Part shown: one piece after another, positions 17,234 through 26,141 of the stretch
Position numbering within the stretch: the first letter of the stretch is position 1
How the letters are laid out: each line of letters opens with the position of its first letter
NCBI RefSeq assembly: GCF_900115295.1
Contig: NZ_FOVZ01000002.1
Location: 310,001 to 374,000 of the forward strand
DNA from: Sphingomonas sp. OK281
GTDB lineage: Bacteria > Pseudomonadota > Alphaproteobacteria > Sphingomonadales > Sphingomonadaceae
Direction of reading: 5' to 3'
DNA: 64,000 nt
Notes under the pieces: generated by a model
What the model was told of the DNA's origin: nothing
Database searches by the model: none
Seen by the model: the letters and a program-made list of their open reading frames with translations, nothing else
Made by a program: the position numbers and the translations under genes

Positions 17234-17857
17234 ATGACGTTCGAACAGGGTGATATCGTGACTGCTTCCGAAACTATTCCCGCCGTTCTGCCGCTGGTGG
17301 TCGGCATCGGCGGCACGATCGGCGGCGTCTCGTCGACCGAACGCGCGCTGCGAATCGCACTCGATGCGGTCGAGAAGCAGGGCTATCGCACGCAGATGTT
17401 CGGTGGCGCGGACATGGCGCGGCTGCCGCTGTACGATCCGAAGGCAACGACGCGGACGCCCGACGAACAGGCGTTCGTCGCGGCGGTGCGCGAGGCGTCG
17501 GCGGTGATCATCGCGAGCCCCGGCTATCACGGCAGCATTTCCGGCGCGGTGAAGAACGCGCTGGACCTGTTGGAGGAAACCGCGCGCGATCCCGAACGGC
17601 CGTATCTGGCGGACATGCCGGTCGGGCTGATTGCCACGGCTTACGGCTGGCAGGCGACGGGAAGCACGATCGCCGCGCTGCGGTCGATCGTTCATGCATT
17701 GCGCGGGTGGCCGACGCCATTTGCCGCGGCGATCAATACGCAGGTGACGAAGTTCGACGACGAGGGGGGCGCGAACGATCCCGCCGTCATCGAGCAGCTG
17801 CGCCTCGTCGGGCGCCAGGTCGCGCGGTTTGCGCCGTTGTCTGAGCCGGCGAACTAG
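17234..17857 (+). CDS. NADPH-dependent FMN reductase family protein
   Basis: A 207-residue flavodoxin-like protein. The phosphate-binding loop is GIGGTIGGVSSTERALRIAL near the N-terminus and the flavin-contact segment is SPGYHGSISGAVKNALDLLE, typical of SsuE/MsuE and azoreductase-like proteins. It probably reduces FMN or a quinone with NAD(P)H. The ATG at 17234, preceded by GAGCAGGGCG, is preferred; the frame is open for 49 further codons upstream without family similarity. It is divergent from the PBP gene. Confidence 0.85.
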   Translation: MTFEQGDIVTASETIPAVLPLVVGIGGTIGGVSSTERALRIALDAVEKQGYRTQMFGGADMARLPLYDPKATTRTPDEQAFVAAVREASAVIIASPGYHGSISGAVKNALDLLEETARDPERPYLADMPVGLIATAYGWQATGSTIAALRSIVHALRGWPTPFAAAINTQVTKFDDEGGANDPAVIEQLRLVGRQVARFAPLSEPAN

Positions 17858-17865
17858 GCTGTTGC

Positions 17866-17974
17866 AATCCCCCCGCGTGGGAAGGTTGTAGCGGGGGGGA
17901 CGCGGAACAGCGGTTCCGCCTTCCCCCCTCTCCGACTGGCAAGCGCGAGCTACCTCCCCCCGGCGGGGGAGGGA
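17866..17974. repeat. Palindromic repeat, family B, degenerate copy
   Basis: The outer arms AATCCCCCCGCG..GGTTGTAGC and GAGCTACCTCCCCC..GGGGGAGGGA follow the family B plan (compare 7461-7576), with a central hairpin GCGGAACAGCGGTTCCGC. Here the arms differ more. It fills the convergent gap between the FMN reductase and the efflux outer membrane gene. Confidence 0.7.
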
Positions 17975-17982
17975 CTGCGGAG

Positions 17983-19497
17983 TCAGTTTTTCGGGCGCGA
18001 GTCCGCGGTCGAAGCCGTCGTGACGCCGCCTCCCAACGCGCGGTAGAGTTCGACCGAGTTGCTGTCGCGCGTCAGACGGGCGGCGAGCAGGCTCTGTTGC
18101 GCGGTATAGAGCGAGCGTTGCGAATCGAGCGTGTTGAGGAACGTGTCGATGCCCGCGCGGAAACGCAGGTCCGACAGCTTGAACGCACCCGCCGCATTGT
18201 CGCGAAGCGAGGTCTGCGCCTGTAGCTGGGCGCCGATGGTCCCACGCCGCGCCAGGGCATCGGCGACTTCGCGGAAGCCGGTCTGGATGCTCTTCTCGTA
18301 GGTCGCGACGGCGGCATCGCGCGTCGCCTGGGCATAGCGCAGATTGCCCTTGTTCTTGCCGAAATCGAACAGCGTCTGGCTGACCGAAGGCGCCACCGAC
18401 CAGTTTTGCGAACCGCTGCCGAACAGGTTCGACAGGCCGAGGCTAATCGTCCCGAACGCGGCCGTCAGCGAGATGTTCGGGAAGAACGCGGCGCGCGCCG
18501 CGCCGATATTGGCATTGGCGGCAATCAGCTGATGCTCGGCCGAGGCGATATCGGGACGGCGCAACAGCACCTCCGACGGCAGGTTCGAGGGCAGGTTCTC
18601 GAGCGTCGGGCTGGTCTCTTCGAGCCGCGCCGGCAGCATGTCCGCGGGCAGTGTCGTGCCTGCCAGAAGATTCAGCGCGTTCTGGTCCTGCGCGATCAAC
18701 GTGGTCGCTTCGGCGATGTCCGAGCGGGCCTGATCGTAGCTGGTACTGGCCTGGCGCACTTCGAGCTCGGACGCGATGCCGATCCGGAAACGGTCCTGCG
18801 TCAGCTTGACGGTCTGGCCGTACGCCTTTTCCGTATCGCGCGCGATTTTCAGCCGATCCTGGTCGGCGGCCATCGTCAGCCACTGAGTCGCGATCTCCGC
18901 GACCAGCGAAACCTGTGCTGCGTTGCGGTTTTCCTCCGCGGCGAAATACTGTTCCTGCTGCGACTGCGTGAGATTGCGGACGCGCCCGAACAGGTCGATC
19001 TCCCAAGACGAGATGCCGACGTTCGCCGAGTAGATGTCGGTACGGCCGCTACCCGTGGTCACCGTTCCGGCGCCAGTCCCCGTACCTGTGCCAGTCCCCG
19101 TACTCGTCGTACCACCGCTGACGGAACCGAACGGCGACTTCGAATACGTGGCACTACCGCTAGCGGCGATCGTCGGGAACAGGTCCGCGCGCTGGACGCG
19201 GTATTGCGCCCGGGCCTGCGCGACATTGGCGACCGAGACGCGGAGGTCTCGGTTGTTCTCCAATGCGGTACGGATCACCCGGCGCAGGCGGTCGTCGGTG
19301 AAGAAGGTCTCCCACGAGGTGTCCGCAGGCATGATCGCGCCCGCCGCATCGGTCGCCGCGTAGGCAGGACCCGTGGGCGTCGCCGCCGGCACCGACAATT
19401 CGGGCCGGACGTATTTCGGGGCGAGGTTGCACCCGGCGAGCGTGAGCCCGGCGGCGAACGTCAGCGCGGTGCGGCTGGAGATTTTGGGCGAGAACAT
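17983..19497 (-). CDS. RND efflux outer membrane factor, NodT/OprM family lipoprotein
   Basis: A 504-residue TolC-like protein. The signal peptide ends in a lipobox LAGC with the lipidated Cys at 23. Two OEP repeats are visible: one with DDRLRRVIRTALENNRDLRVSVANV, the second with EVLLRRPDIASAEHQLIAANANIGAARAAFFP. It forms the outer-membrane exit duct. Residues about 127-150 form an unusual Gly/Thr tract (STGTGTGTGTGAGTV) coded by imperfect 18-bp DNA repeats, which may vary in length. Its start is 5 bp after the stop of the pump gene, so it is the last gene of the efflux operon. Confidence 0.93.
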   Translation of the reverse strand: MFSPKISSRTALTFAAGLTLAGCNLAPKYVRPELSVPAATPTGPAYAATDAAGAIMPADTSWETFFTDDRLRRVIRTALENNRDLRVSVANVAQARAQYRVQRADLFPTIAASGSATYSKSPFGSVSGGTTSTGTGTGTGTGAGTVTTGSGRTDIYSANVGISSWEIDLFGRVRNLTQSQQEQYFAAEENRNAAQVSLVAEIATQWLTMAADQDRLKIARDTEKAYGQTVKLTQDRFRIGIASELEVRQASTSYDQARSDIAEATTLIAQDQNALNLLAGTTLPADMLPARLEETSPTLENLPSNLPSEVLLRRPDIASAEHQLIAANANIGAARAAFFPNISLTAAFGTISLGLSNLFGSGSQNWSVAPSVSQTLFDFGKNKGNLRYAQATRDAAVATYEKSIQTGFREVADALARRGTIGAQLQAQTSLRDNAAGAFKLSDLRFRAGIDTFLNTLDSQRSLYTAQQSLLAARLTRDSNSVELYRALGGGVTTASTADSRPKN

Positions 19498-19502
19498 CTG
19501 GA

Positions 19503-22500
19503 TCAGGCCTCCTGCGGCCGCTGGTCGTGGGGCGGATGACGATTGTCGTCATGGCCGCCGTCACGGTTATCGTCGTCATGATGATTGTGATCGTGGGCGT
19601 TCCCCGCGCCGGCCTTGTCCTGCTTGAAGACGCGCTTCACGAGCAGGAAGAACAGCGGCACGAAGAAGATCGCGAGGACGGTCGCGGACAGCATGCCGCC
19701 GACCACCGCCCAGCCGATCGCGTTCTGGCCACCGGCGCCGGCGCCGGTCGACAGAGCGAGCGGCAACACGCCGAAGATGAAGGCGAACGATGTCATCAAG
19801 ATCGGGCGAAGGCGAAGCTTCGCCGCCTCGACCGCGGCATCGGCCGCGCTCATCCCGTCGCCCATCTTCTCCTCGGCGAACTCCACGATCAGGATCGCGT
19901 TCTTCGCCGCCACGCCGATCGTCGTGATCAGCCCGACCTGAAGGTAGATGTCGTTGTTCAGCCCGAAGATCATCGCCGCGCCGACCGCGCCGAGGACGCC
20001 GAGCGGCACCACCAGCAGGACGGCGATCGGGATCGACCAGCTCTCGTACAGTGCCGCGAGGCAGAGGAACACGATCAGCAGCGACAATGCGTAGACCGTG
20101 GTCGACTGGCCGCCCGACAGGTTTTCCTCGTAGCTGAGGCCGGTCCACTCATAGCCGATGCCGGGGGGCAGCTTGGCCGCCATCTCCTCCATCGCCTTGA
20201 TCGCGGTGCCGCTGCTGACGCCCGGCGCCGGCGAGCCCATGATCTCGAACGAGGCCACGCCGTTATAGCGTTCGAGTCGTGACGGACCGTAGCTCCAGCT
20301 CGTCGTCGAGAAGGACGAGAACGGCGCCATCGCATTGCTGGTCGTGCCGCGGACGTAGAAGTTGCCGAGATCGGCAGGCGTCGTGCGGAACGGTGCGTCG
20401 GCCTGCACGAACACCTTCTTCACGCGACCGCGGTCGATGAAGTCGTTGATGTAGGCGCCACCGAACGCGGTGCTGACGGTGGTGTTGATGTCCGCCTGGC
20501 TGAGACCGAGTGCCCCTGCCTGTGCCTGGTCGACGTTCAGTTTCAGCTGTGGCGCATCCTCCAGGCCGTTCGGACGGACCTGCATCAGGCGCTTGTCCTG
20601 GCTGGCCATGCCGAGCAGCATGTTGCGCGCCTCGAGCAGCTTCTCGTGACCGACGCCGGCATTGTCCTTCAGCATGAAGTCGAAGCCGTTGGCGTTGCCG
20701 AGTTCCTGCACGGCCGGCGGCACGAAGCCGATCACCATGCCGGCACGGACCCCGGCCAGCGCCTGGTTGGCGCGTGCAGCGACCGCGGCCACGGTGTTCT
20801 CCGCGCCCTTGCGATCTTCCCACGGCTTCAGCTGGATGAAGGCGATGCCGACATTCTGGCCCTGGCCGACAAAGCCGAAGCCGCTGATCGTGAAGATACC
20901 CGAGGTGTTGGCCTTCTCGTCGATCAGGAAGTGATCGCGGACCTTGTCCATCGTCCGTGCGGTCTCTTCCATCGGCGTACCCGACGGCATCGAGACCTGT
21001 GCGAACATCACGCCCTGATCTTCCTCGGGGAGGAAGCCCGACGGCAGGCGGATGAAGATGAAGGCCATCGCAACGACGATCACGGCATAGACCAGCATCG
21101 TGCGGACCCAGCCCTTCTCGACGCGGCGCAGGCCGTTGCCGTACTTGCCAACGCCCTTGTCGAAGGTGCGGTTGAACCAGCCGAAGAAGCCCTTCTTCTC
21201 GCTATGACCTTCCTTGGCAGGCTTCAGGATCGTCGCGCAGAGCGCGGGCGTCAGGATCAACGCGACCAGCACCGACAGCGCCATCGACGACACGATGGTG
21301 ATGGAGAACTGGCGGAAGATCACGCCGGTCGAGCCGCTGAAGAACGCCATAGGCAGGAACACGGCAGACAGAACGAGACCAATGCCGACCAGCGCGCCGC
21401 TGATCTCGTCCATCGACTTCTTGGCGGCTTCCTTCGGGCTGAGCCCTTCCTCCTGGATCAGGCGCTCGACGTTCTCGACGACGACGATCGCGTCATCGAC
21501 GAGCAGGCCGATCGCCAGCACCATGCCGAACAAGGTCAGCGTGTTGATCGTGAACCCCGCGACCTGGAGCACGGCGAGCGAGCCGAGCAGCACGACCGGG
21601 ACCGCGATCGTCGGGATCAGCGTGGCGCGGAAATTCTGGAGGAACAGGAACATCACGAGGAAGACCAGGACGATCGCCTCGATCAGCGTGTGGATGACCT
21701 GCTCGACCGACAGCCGCACGAACGTCGAATTGTCGATCGGGAAGGCGACCTTGACGTCGGGCGGGAACTGCTTCGAGATCCGCGCGACCTCGGCTTTTAC
21801 CAGCTTGACGGTATCGAGCGCGTTGGCGCCCGGCGCCAGCTTCACGCCGAAGCCTGCGGCCTGCTTGCCGTTATAGCGGGCCTGGAAGCTGTAGTTCTCG
21901 GAGCCCATCTCGACGCGCGCGACGTCCGACAGGCGCACGGTCGCGCCGCTGGTCGCCGAGCGGACGATGATCGCCCGGAACTGTTCCGGCGTCTGGAGAC
22001 GCGTCTGCGCGGTCACGGTGGCGTTGAGCGACTGGCCCTTCACCGCCGGGAGACTGCCGACCTGGCCGGCCGAGACCTGCGCGTTCTGCGCGGTCAGTGC
22101 CGACGTGATGTCGGTGACGGTGACGCCGAGGTTCGACATCTTGAAGGGATCGACCCAGATGCGCATCGAATATTGCGCGCCGAACACCTGCGTGTCGCCG
22201 ACGCCCTTGATGCGGCTGAGCGGATCCTGAAGCTTCGAGGCGATCATGTCGCCGAGATCGACCTGGTCGTGCGCGCCATTCTCCGAATACGCGGCGATCA
22301 CGAGCAGGAAGTTGGCGGTCGCCTTGGTGACGCGAAGACCGGCCTGCTGCACTTCCTGCGGCAGAAGCGGCGTCGCCTGTTGCAGCTTGTTCTGCACCTG
22401 GACCTGCGCGATGTCGGGGTCGGTGCCCTGCTCGAAGGTGAGCGTGATCGCGAGGTTGCCCGAGCCGTCGGACGTCGAGGCGAAGTAGCGAAGGTTGTCG

Positions 22501-22715
22501 ATCCCCTTCATCTGCTGCTCGATGATCTGCGTCGTCGTGTTCTCGAGCGTCTGTGCGTCGGCGCCCGGATAGGACGTCGCGACCGTTACCTTGGGGGCGG
22601 CGATCTCAGGGAACTGGGCGATCGGCAGCGACCGGATCGCGAGGATACCGGCCAGCATCAGGATGATGGCGATGACCCATGCGAAGATGGGTCGATCGAT
22701 GAAATAGCGTGACAT
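19503..22715 (-). CDS. RND multidrug efflux pump, HAE1/AcrB family
   Basis: A 1070-residue inner-membrane proton antiporter with the usual two halves of six membrane helices and large periplasmic loops. N-terminus FIDRPIFAWVIAIILMLAG, GLLVDDAIVVVENVERL (with the two conserved Asp of helix 4) and VLTPALCATILKP are standard for AcrB. The C-terminus is unusual: after the last helix (FFLLVKRVFKQDK) comes a tail of about 35 residues with seven His and eight Asp. The gene follows the adaptor gene by 6 bp. It exports drugs or other amphiphiles through the adaptor and outer membrane factor. Confidence 0.95.
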   Translation of the reverse strand: MSRYFIDRPIFAWVIAIILMLAGILAIRSLPIAQFPEIAAPKVTVATSYPGADAQTLENTTTQIIEQQMKGIDNLRYFASTSDGSGNLAITLTFEQGTDPDIAQVQVQNKLQQATPLLPQEVQQAGLRVTKATANFLLVIAAYSENGAHDQVDLGDMIASKLQDPLSRIKGVGDTQVFGAQYSMRIWVDPFKMSNLGVTVTDITSALTAQNAQVSAGQVGSLPAVKGQSLNATVTAQTRLQTPEQFRAIIVRSATSGATVRLSDVARVEMGSENYSFQARYNGKQAAGFGVKLAPGANALDTVKLVKAEVARISKQFPPDVKVAFPIDNSTFVRLSVEQVIHTLIEAIVLVFLVMFLFLQNFRATLIPTIAVPVVLLGSLAVLQVAGFTINTLTLFGMVLAIGLLVDDAIVVVENVERLIQEEGLSPKEAAKKSMDEISGALVGIGLVLSAVFLPMAFFSGSTGVIFRQFSITIVSSMALSVLVALILTPALCATILKPAKEGHSEKKGFFGWFNRTFDKGVGKYGNGLRRVEKGWVRTMLVYAVIVVAMAFIFIRLPSGFLPEEDQGVMFAQVSMPSGTPMEETARTMDKVRDHFLIDEKANTSGIFTISGFGFVGQGQNVGIAFIQLKPWEDRKGAENTVAAVAARANQALAGVRAGMVIGFVPPAVQELGNANGFDFMLKDNAGVGHEKLLEARNMLLGMASQDKRLMQVRPNGLEDAPQLKLNVDQAQAGALGLSQADINTTVSTAFGGAYINDFIDRGRVKKVFVQADAPFRTTPADLGNFYVRGTTSNAMAPFSSFSTTSWSYGPSRLERYNGVASFEIMGSPAPGVSSGTAIKAMEEMAAKLPPGIGYEWTGLSYEENLSGGQSTTVYALSLLIVFLCLAALYESWSIPIAVLLVVPLGVLGAVGAAMIFGLNNDIYLQVGLITTIGVAAKNAILIVEFAEEKMGDGMSAADAAVEAAKLRLRPILMTSFAFIFGVLPLALSTGAGAGGQNAIGWAVVGGMLSATVLAIFFVPLFFLLVKRVFKQDKAGAGNAHDHNHHDDDNRDGGHDDNRHPPHDQRPQEA

Positions 22716-22721
22716 GGGCGG

Positions 22722-23948
22722 TTACTTCCCCTGCGCGGCGGAATTGGCCTGCGCGGAATTGTTGCCGGCAGCGGGGTCGCCGCCTCCAGGCGAACCGCCC
22801 GCGGGCTTGGCGACCTGCTGCGGGGCAGCGGGCTTGACGGTCGAGCCGGGGCGCAGGTTGAGCAGGCCCTCGACGATCAGCTTGTCGCCGGGCTTCAGGC
22901 CGCTGGTGACGATCCACTTGTCGCCGATCACCCGGTCGGTGGTGACAGTACGCTGCTCGACCTTGTTCTGCGCGTTGACGACCAGCGCGGTCGCACCGCC
23001 GCGCGGATCGCGCGTGATGCCCGCGGTCGGCGCCATGATCGCCTGCGCGCGCGTGCCCTCGACCAGCTTCGCGCGGACGTACATGCCCGGCAACAACAGG
23101 CCGTTGGGATTGGGGAAGGTCGCGCGCAGCGTCACCGCACCGGTGGTCTGGTCGACCGTGACCTCGGAGAATTGCAGGCGACCCTCGATCGGATAGGTGC
23201 TGCCGTTCGGAAGGATCAGCTGAACGCGCGCGCTGCCGTCACCGCGCGTCACGCCGCCGGTCGCCATCGCCTGCTTGAGGTCGAGCAGCTGCGCCGCCGA
23301 CTGGACGACGTCGACATACACCGTGTTGGTGCGCTGGATCGTCGCGAGCGGATCGGTCTGGCCGGTCTGGACCAGCGCGCCTACGGTCACCAGCGACCGC
23401 CCGATGCGGCCAGAAATCGGTGCCTTGATGCGCGTGAAGCCGAGGTTGACGCGGGCCGACTGGACCGCTGCTTGCTGCGCTGCAACATTGGCGCGAGCCT
23501 GCTGTGCGGAAGCGGTTGCGTTGTCCGCCTCCTGCTTGCTGACCGCGTTCAGCTGCACGAGCTGGCCGTAGCGCTGCGCCTGGAGACGGGTCGCGTTGAT
23601 CTGCGACTGGGCGGCGCCGAGCTGGCCCTGCGCACTGGCGAGCGCCGCGCGGTAGGGGGCGTCCTCGATCGCGTAGAGCACCTGGCCCTTGCTGACCATC
23701 GCGCCCTCGGTGAACAGGCGATCGCGAACCACGCCGCTGACCTGCGGACGCACTTCGGACGTCTCGGCCGCGGCGATACGACCGGGAAGCTCGGAAGTGA
23801 GCACGACCGATTCCTCGCCGACGGTCACGACGCCGACGGTCGGTGTCGGCGGCGGCGGTGGTGCCTGCTCCTTGCCGCAAGCCGACAGCAGGACAAGTGC
23901 GGCCAGTGCCACAGATCCCTTGAGGTTCAATCGCTGCATGTTGAGCAT
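22722..23948 (-). CDS. RND efflux periplasmic adaptor (AcrA family membrane fusion lipoprotein)
   Basis: A 408-residue membrane fusion protein. A lipoprotein signal ends LLSAC with Cys at 24. The order is: barrel-sandwich half (TSELPGRIAAAETSEVRPQVSG), Ala/Gln-rich alpha-hairpin (about 100-165), second sandwich half (LGFTRIKAPISGRIGRSLV), beta-barrel and a Pro/Gly/Ala-rich C-terminus. It links the pump to the outer membrane factor. The start may be 23948 or the ATG at 23939. It is the first gene of the efflux operon and lies next to the probable operator. Confidence 0.94.
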   Translation of the reverse strand: MLNMQRLNLKGSVALAALVLLSACGKEQAPPPPPTPTVGVVTVGEESVVLTSELPGRIAAAETSEVRPQVSGVVRDRLFTEGAMVSKGQVLYAIEDAPYRAALASAQGQLGAAQSQINATRLQAQRYGQLVQLNAVSKQEADNATASAQQARANVAAQQAAVQSARVNLGFTRIKAPISGRIGRSLVTVGALVQTGQTDPLATIQRTNTVYVDVVQSAAQLLDLKQAMATGGVTRGDGSARVQLILPNGSTYPIEGRLQFSEVTVDQTTGAVTLRATFPNPNGLLLPGMYVRAKLVEGTRAQAIMAPTAGITRDPRGGATALVVNAQNKVEQRTVTTDRVIGDKWIVTSGLKPGDKLIVEGLLNLRPGSTVKPAAPQQVAKPAGGSPGGGDPAAGNNSAQANSAAQGK

Positions 23949-23974
23949 CCCGACGTCCGTGCAGATGAGTTCAT

Positions 23975-23996
23975 GCGGAATGAACGTTCATTCCGC
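23975..23996. promoter_or_regulatory. Probable TetR-type operator (22-bp perfect palindrome)
   Basis: GCGGAATGAA CG TTCATTCCGC is a perfect inverted repeat midway between the divergent efflux operon (start 23948) and the TetR gene (start 24054). Its size and position fit the operator of the neighbouring repressor, which would then control both genes. Inferred from position and symmetry only. Confidence 0.75.
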
Positions 23997-24053
23997 TTGC
24001 TTGCCCGCTAGGATTGTGCGAGCGGCCGGTCAACCAAAAAACGCGTCGGGAAT

Positions 24054-24644
24054 ATGATTTTGAGTGCAGTGCAGCATGAAAAGGGAAGTCGGGAGCGTAT
24101 CGTCGCCGCAGCCCGTCATCTGTTTGCGACTCAAGGGTTTCACCAGACTCCGATGTCCGAACTGGCGGTGGCCGCGGGCGTTTCCGTCGGTCAGATCTAT
24201 CGCCTGTTCACCGGCAAGAATGCCGTGATCCAGGCCATCGTGATGGAAGACGCGGCGGCCAAGATGGCCGAGTTGCAGACGATGAACGACTCGGTGAAGT
24301 CCGAGGGATTGTCGATCGAGGAGGGGTTCGTCGAACTCGCACGCCGCGCGCTGTCGAAAGGCGACGAGGCGCTGTCGTTCGAGATCATGGCCGAGGCGCA
24401 CCGCAACGCCGATGTCGCCGAGACGATCGCCGACCTGTGCCGCGATTTTCGGCGGATGATCCGCGAACTCGCCTGCGTCGCCAACCCGGAGTTGCAGGAG
24501 AACGAACTGGAGGGTGCGGAGGAGCTGATCCTCGCGTTCATGTTCGGGCTGGGTCATCGTACGTTGTCGCGACCGCGTTTGTCGGAAGACCAGACCGCGC
24601 GGTTGACGGGGCGGATGATCCTGGCGGCGGTGCGCGCGCTTTGA
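24054..24644 (+). CDS. TetR/AcrR family transcriptional regulator
   Basis: A 196-residue regulator. The N-terminal helix-turn-helix is intact: RERIVAAARHLFATQGFHQTPMSELAVAAGVSVGQIYRLFTGK (residues about 13-55; helix 3 is SVGQIYRLF). The C-terminal part is helical and variable, as expected for ligand binding. It is divergent from the RND operon with a perfect palindrome between them, so it is probably the local repressor, released by a pump substrate. The ATG at 24054 is used; the ATG at the early codon MKRE is not in this frame. Confidence 0.9.
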   Translation: MILSAVQHEKGSRERIVAAARHLFATQGFHQTPMSELAVAAGVSVGQIYRLFTGKNAVIQAIVMEDAAAKMAELQTMNDSVKSEGLSIEEGFVELARRALSKGDEALSFEIMAEAHRNADVAETIADLCRDFRRMIRELACVANPELQENELEGAEELILAFMFGLGHRTLSRPRLSEDQTARLTGRMILAAVRAL

Positions 24645-24645
24645 A

Positions 24646-24668
24646 ATCCTCCCAGCAAGGGGGAGGAT
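24646..24668. terminator. Short hairpin resembling half of a family B repeat
   Basis: ATCCTCCC and GGGAGGAT form an 8-bp stem with a 7-nt loop, immediately after the TetR stop and 5 bp before the stop of the convergent kinase gene. It looks like a single arm of the family B palindrome and can act as a terminator. Confidence 0.55.
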
Positions 24669-24672
24669 CGAT

Positions 24673-25704
24673 TTAGCGCACCGCCGCGCGGAGGGTGGCG
24701 CGGACGCCGGTGTGGGTCGGGTCGTATTCGACGATCGACTGGAGGCTCTGCGCCATCGCGCGGATCAGCTTCGTGCCGAGCCCGGTGCCGCGCGGGATAG
24801 CGTCTTCGGGGATGCCGCAACCATCGTCCTCCACCGCGAGCAGGAAGATGTCGTCGTCGATCCGGCGCAGCGCGACGCGGACTTCGCCGCCGCCGGTGGG
24901 GTAGGCATATTTGCACGCGTTGGTGACGAGTTCGGTGACGATCACGCCGAGAGACACCGCGCGGTCGGTGGGTAGGCGGATCGGTTCGGCGGCGAGGCTC
25001 AAGGCGCGGGGGAGCGCTTCGGTCGACCAGGTCTCGGCGAGTTCGTCGACCAGCGCGCCGAGATATTCCTGCATGTCGACGCTCTCGACGTCGTTGCTGG
25101 TGTAGAGCCGGCGGTGGACCTGTGCGATCGCCTGGATGCGGCGCTGCGTATCTTCCAATGCCTCGCGCGCGGACGGGTCGGTCAGCGCGGTCGCCTGGAG
25201 TCGGACCATCGCCGAGACGAGTTGCAGCGAGTTGGCGACGCGGTGGTTAACCTCGCCGAGTAGCGCCTCGAGCCGCGCATTGCTGGCGCGGAGATCTGCC
25301 TCGGCGGCGGCCTTTTCCTGTTCCAGCAGGGCGCGGGCGCGGACCTGCTCGAACGACGCGGCGAGCAGGTCGAAGAAATCGTCGCCGACGGTCTTCACGA
25401 CGTAATCGGCGGCACCCGCCTTCAGCGCGGCGACCGCGATGCGGCCTTCCTCGGAGCCGGTGACGTACACCACGGGGGGCGGGTCGGGCAGGCGGCGGAG
25501 CGCTTCCAATGTTTCGAGGCCGTCCATTCCGGGCATGTAATGGTCGACCGCGATCAGGTCGAAGCGCTGGGCAGCCGCCTTCACGACGCCTTCCGCCCCG
25601 GTTTCGGCGACCGTCATCCGGTAGCCGCGGCGTTCGAGCGCACGCGCCGCCAGCCGCCGGATCCCGGCGTCGTCGTCGATGTAGAGGACGCGCGTTTCGC
25701 TCAC
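24673..25704 (-). CDS. Receiver domain fused to HWE/HisKA_2-type histidine kinase
   Basis: A 343-residue protein. Residues 1-120 are a CheY-like receiver with the acid pocket at 10-12, phospho-acceptor D54 (VDHYMPGMDG) and Lys at 104. A short coiled segment follows (LEQEKAAAEADLRASNARLEAL), then a HisKA_2/HWE domain with the phosphorylated His at 154 (EVNHRVANSLQLV) and an ATPase domain with VEDDGCGIP and GTGLGTKLI. Such kinases often feed the general stress response in alphaproteobacteria. Here it overlaps the upstream response regulator gene by 4 bp and ends the three-gene signalling operon. Confidence 0.92.
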   Translation of the reverse strand: MSETRVLYIDDDAGIRRLAARALERRGYRMTVAETGAEGVVKAAAQRFDLIAVDHYMPGMDGLETLEALRRLPDPPPVVYVTGSEEGRIAVAALKAGAADYVVKTVGDDFFDLLAASFEQVRARALLEQEKAAAEADLRASNARLEALLGEVNHRVANSLQLVSAMVRLQATALTDPSAREALEDTQRRIQAIAQVHRRLYTSNDVESVDMQEYLGALVDELAETWSTEALPRALSLAAEPIRLPTDRAVSLGVIVTELVTNACKYAYPTGGGEVRVALRRIDDDIFLLAVEDDGCGIPEDAIPRGTGLGTKLIRAMAQSLQSIVEYDPTHTGVRATLRAAVR

Positions 25705-26141
25705 TCGGCTTCGGGGACCTGGATCACCGACAGGAACAGCCCGAGTTGGCGGATCGCCTGCGCGAAACTCTCATAGTTGACGGGCTTGGTGATGTAGACG
25801 TTGCAGCCGAGATCGTAGCAGCGCTCGATCTCGACCTTGTCGTCGGTGGTGGTGAGCACGACGACCGGCGTGCGCTTGAGCGGGCTGCCCTCGGCCTTGA
25901 TTCGCGCGAGGATGTCGGTGCCGCTCATGTCGGGCAGGTTCAAGTCGAGCAGGATCATCGCCGGGCCGCTTTTCGCGGGGCCATCGGCGGCGTTGAACAG
26001 GAAGTCGAGCGCGGTGGTGCCGTCGGTGAAGTGACGGATATCGTTCAGGATTCCGGCGCGGCGGATGTTCTTCTCGATGAGGCGGGCATGACCCTCGTCA
26101 TCCTCGATCATCACGATACCGACGGTCTTGTGATCGTTCAT
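25701..26141 (-). CDS. Single-domain response regulator (Rcp1-like)
   Basis: A 146-residue receiver with no output domain. The acid pair is at 14-15 (IEDDEGHARLIEKNI), the phospho-acceptor is D66 (LLDLNLPDMSG) and the conserved Lys lies in YITKPVN. The family resembles Rcp1, the partner of cyanobacterial phytochromes. Its gene overlaps the CHASE3 kinase upstream and the receiver-kinase downstream by 4 bp each, so it is probably the phosphate carrier between them. Confidence 0.93.
   Translation of the reverse strand: MNDHKTVGIVMIEDDEGHARLIEKNIRRAGILNDIRHFTDGTTALDFLFNAADGPAKSGPAMILLDLNLPDMSGTDILARIKAEGSPLKRTPVVVLTTTDDKVEIERCYDLGCNVYITKPVNYESFAQAIRQLGLFLSVIQVPEAE

Noticed and set aside
20646..22712. 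688-codon open frame on the plus strand over the RND pump gene
   Set aside because: Antisense shadow of the pump gene, made of Arg/Asp/His-rich low-complexity sequence with no recognisable domain.
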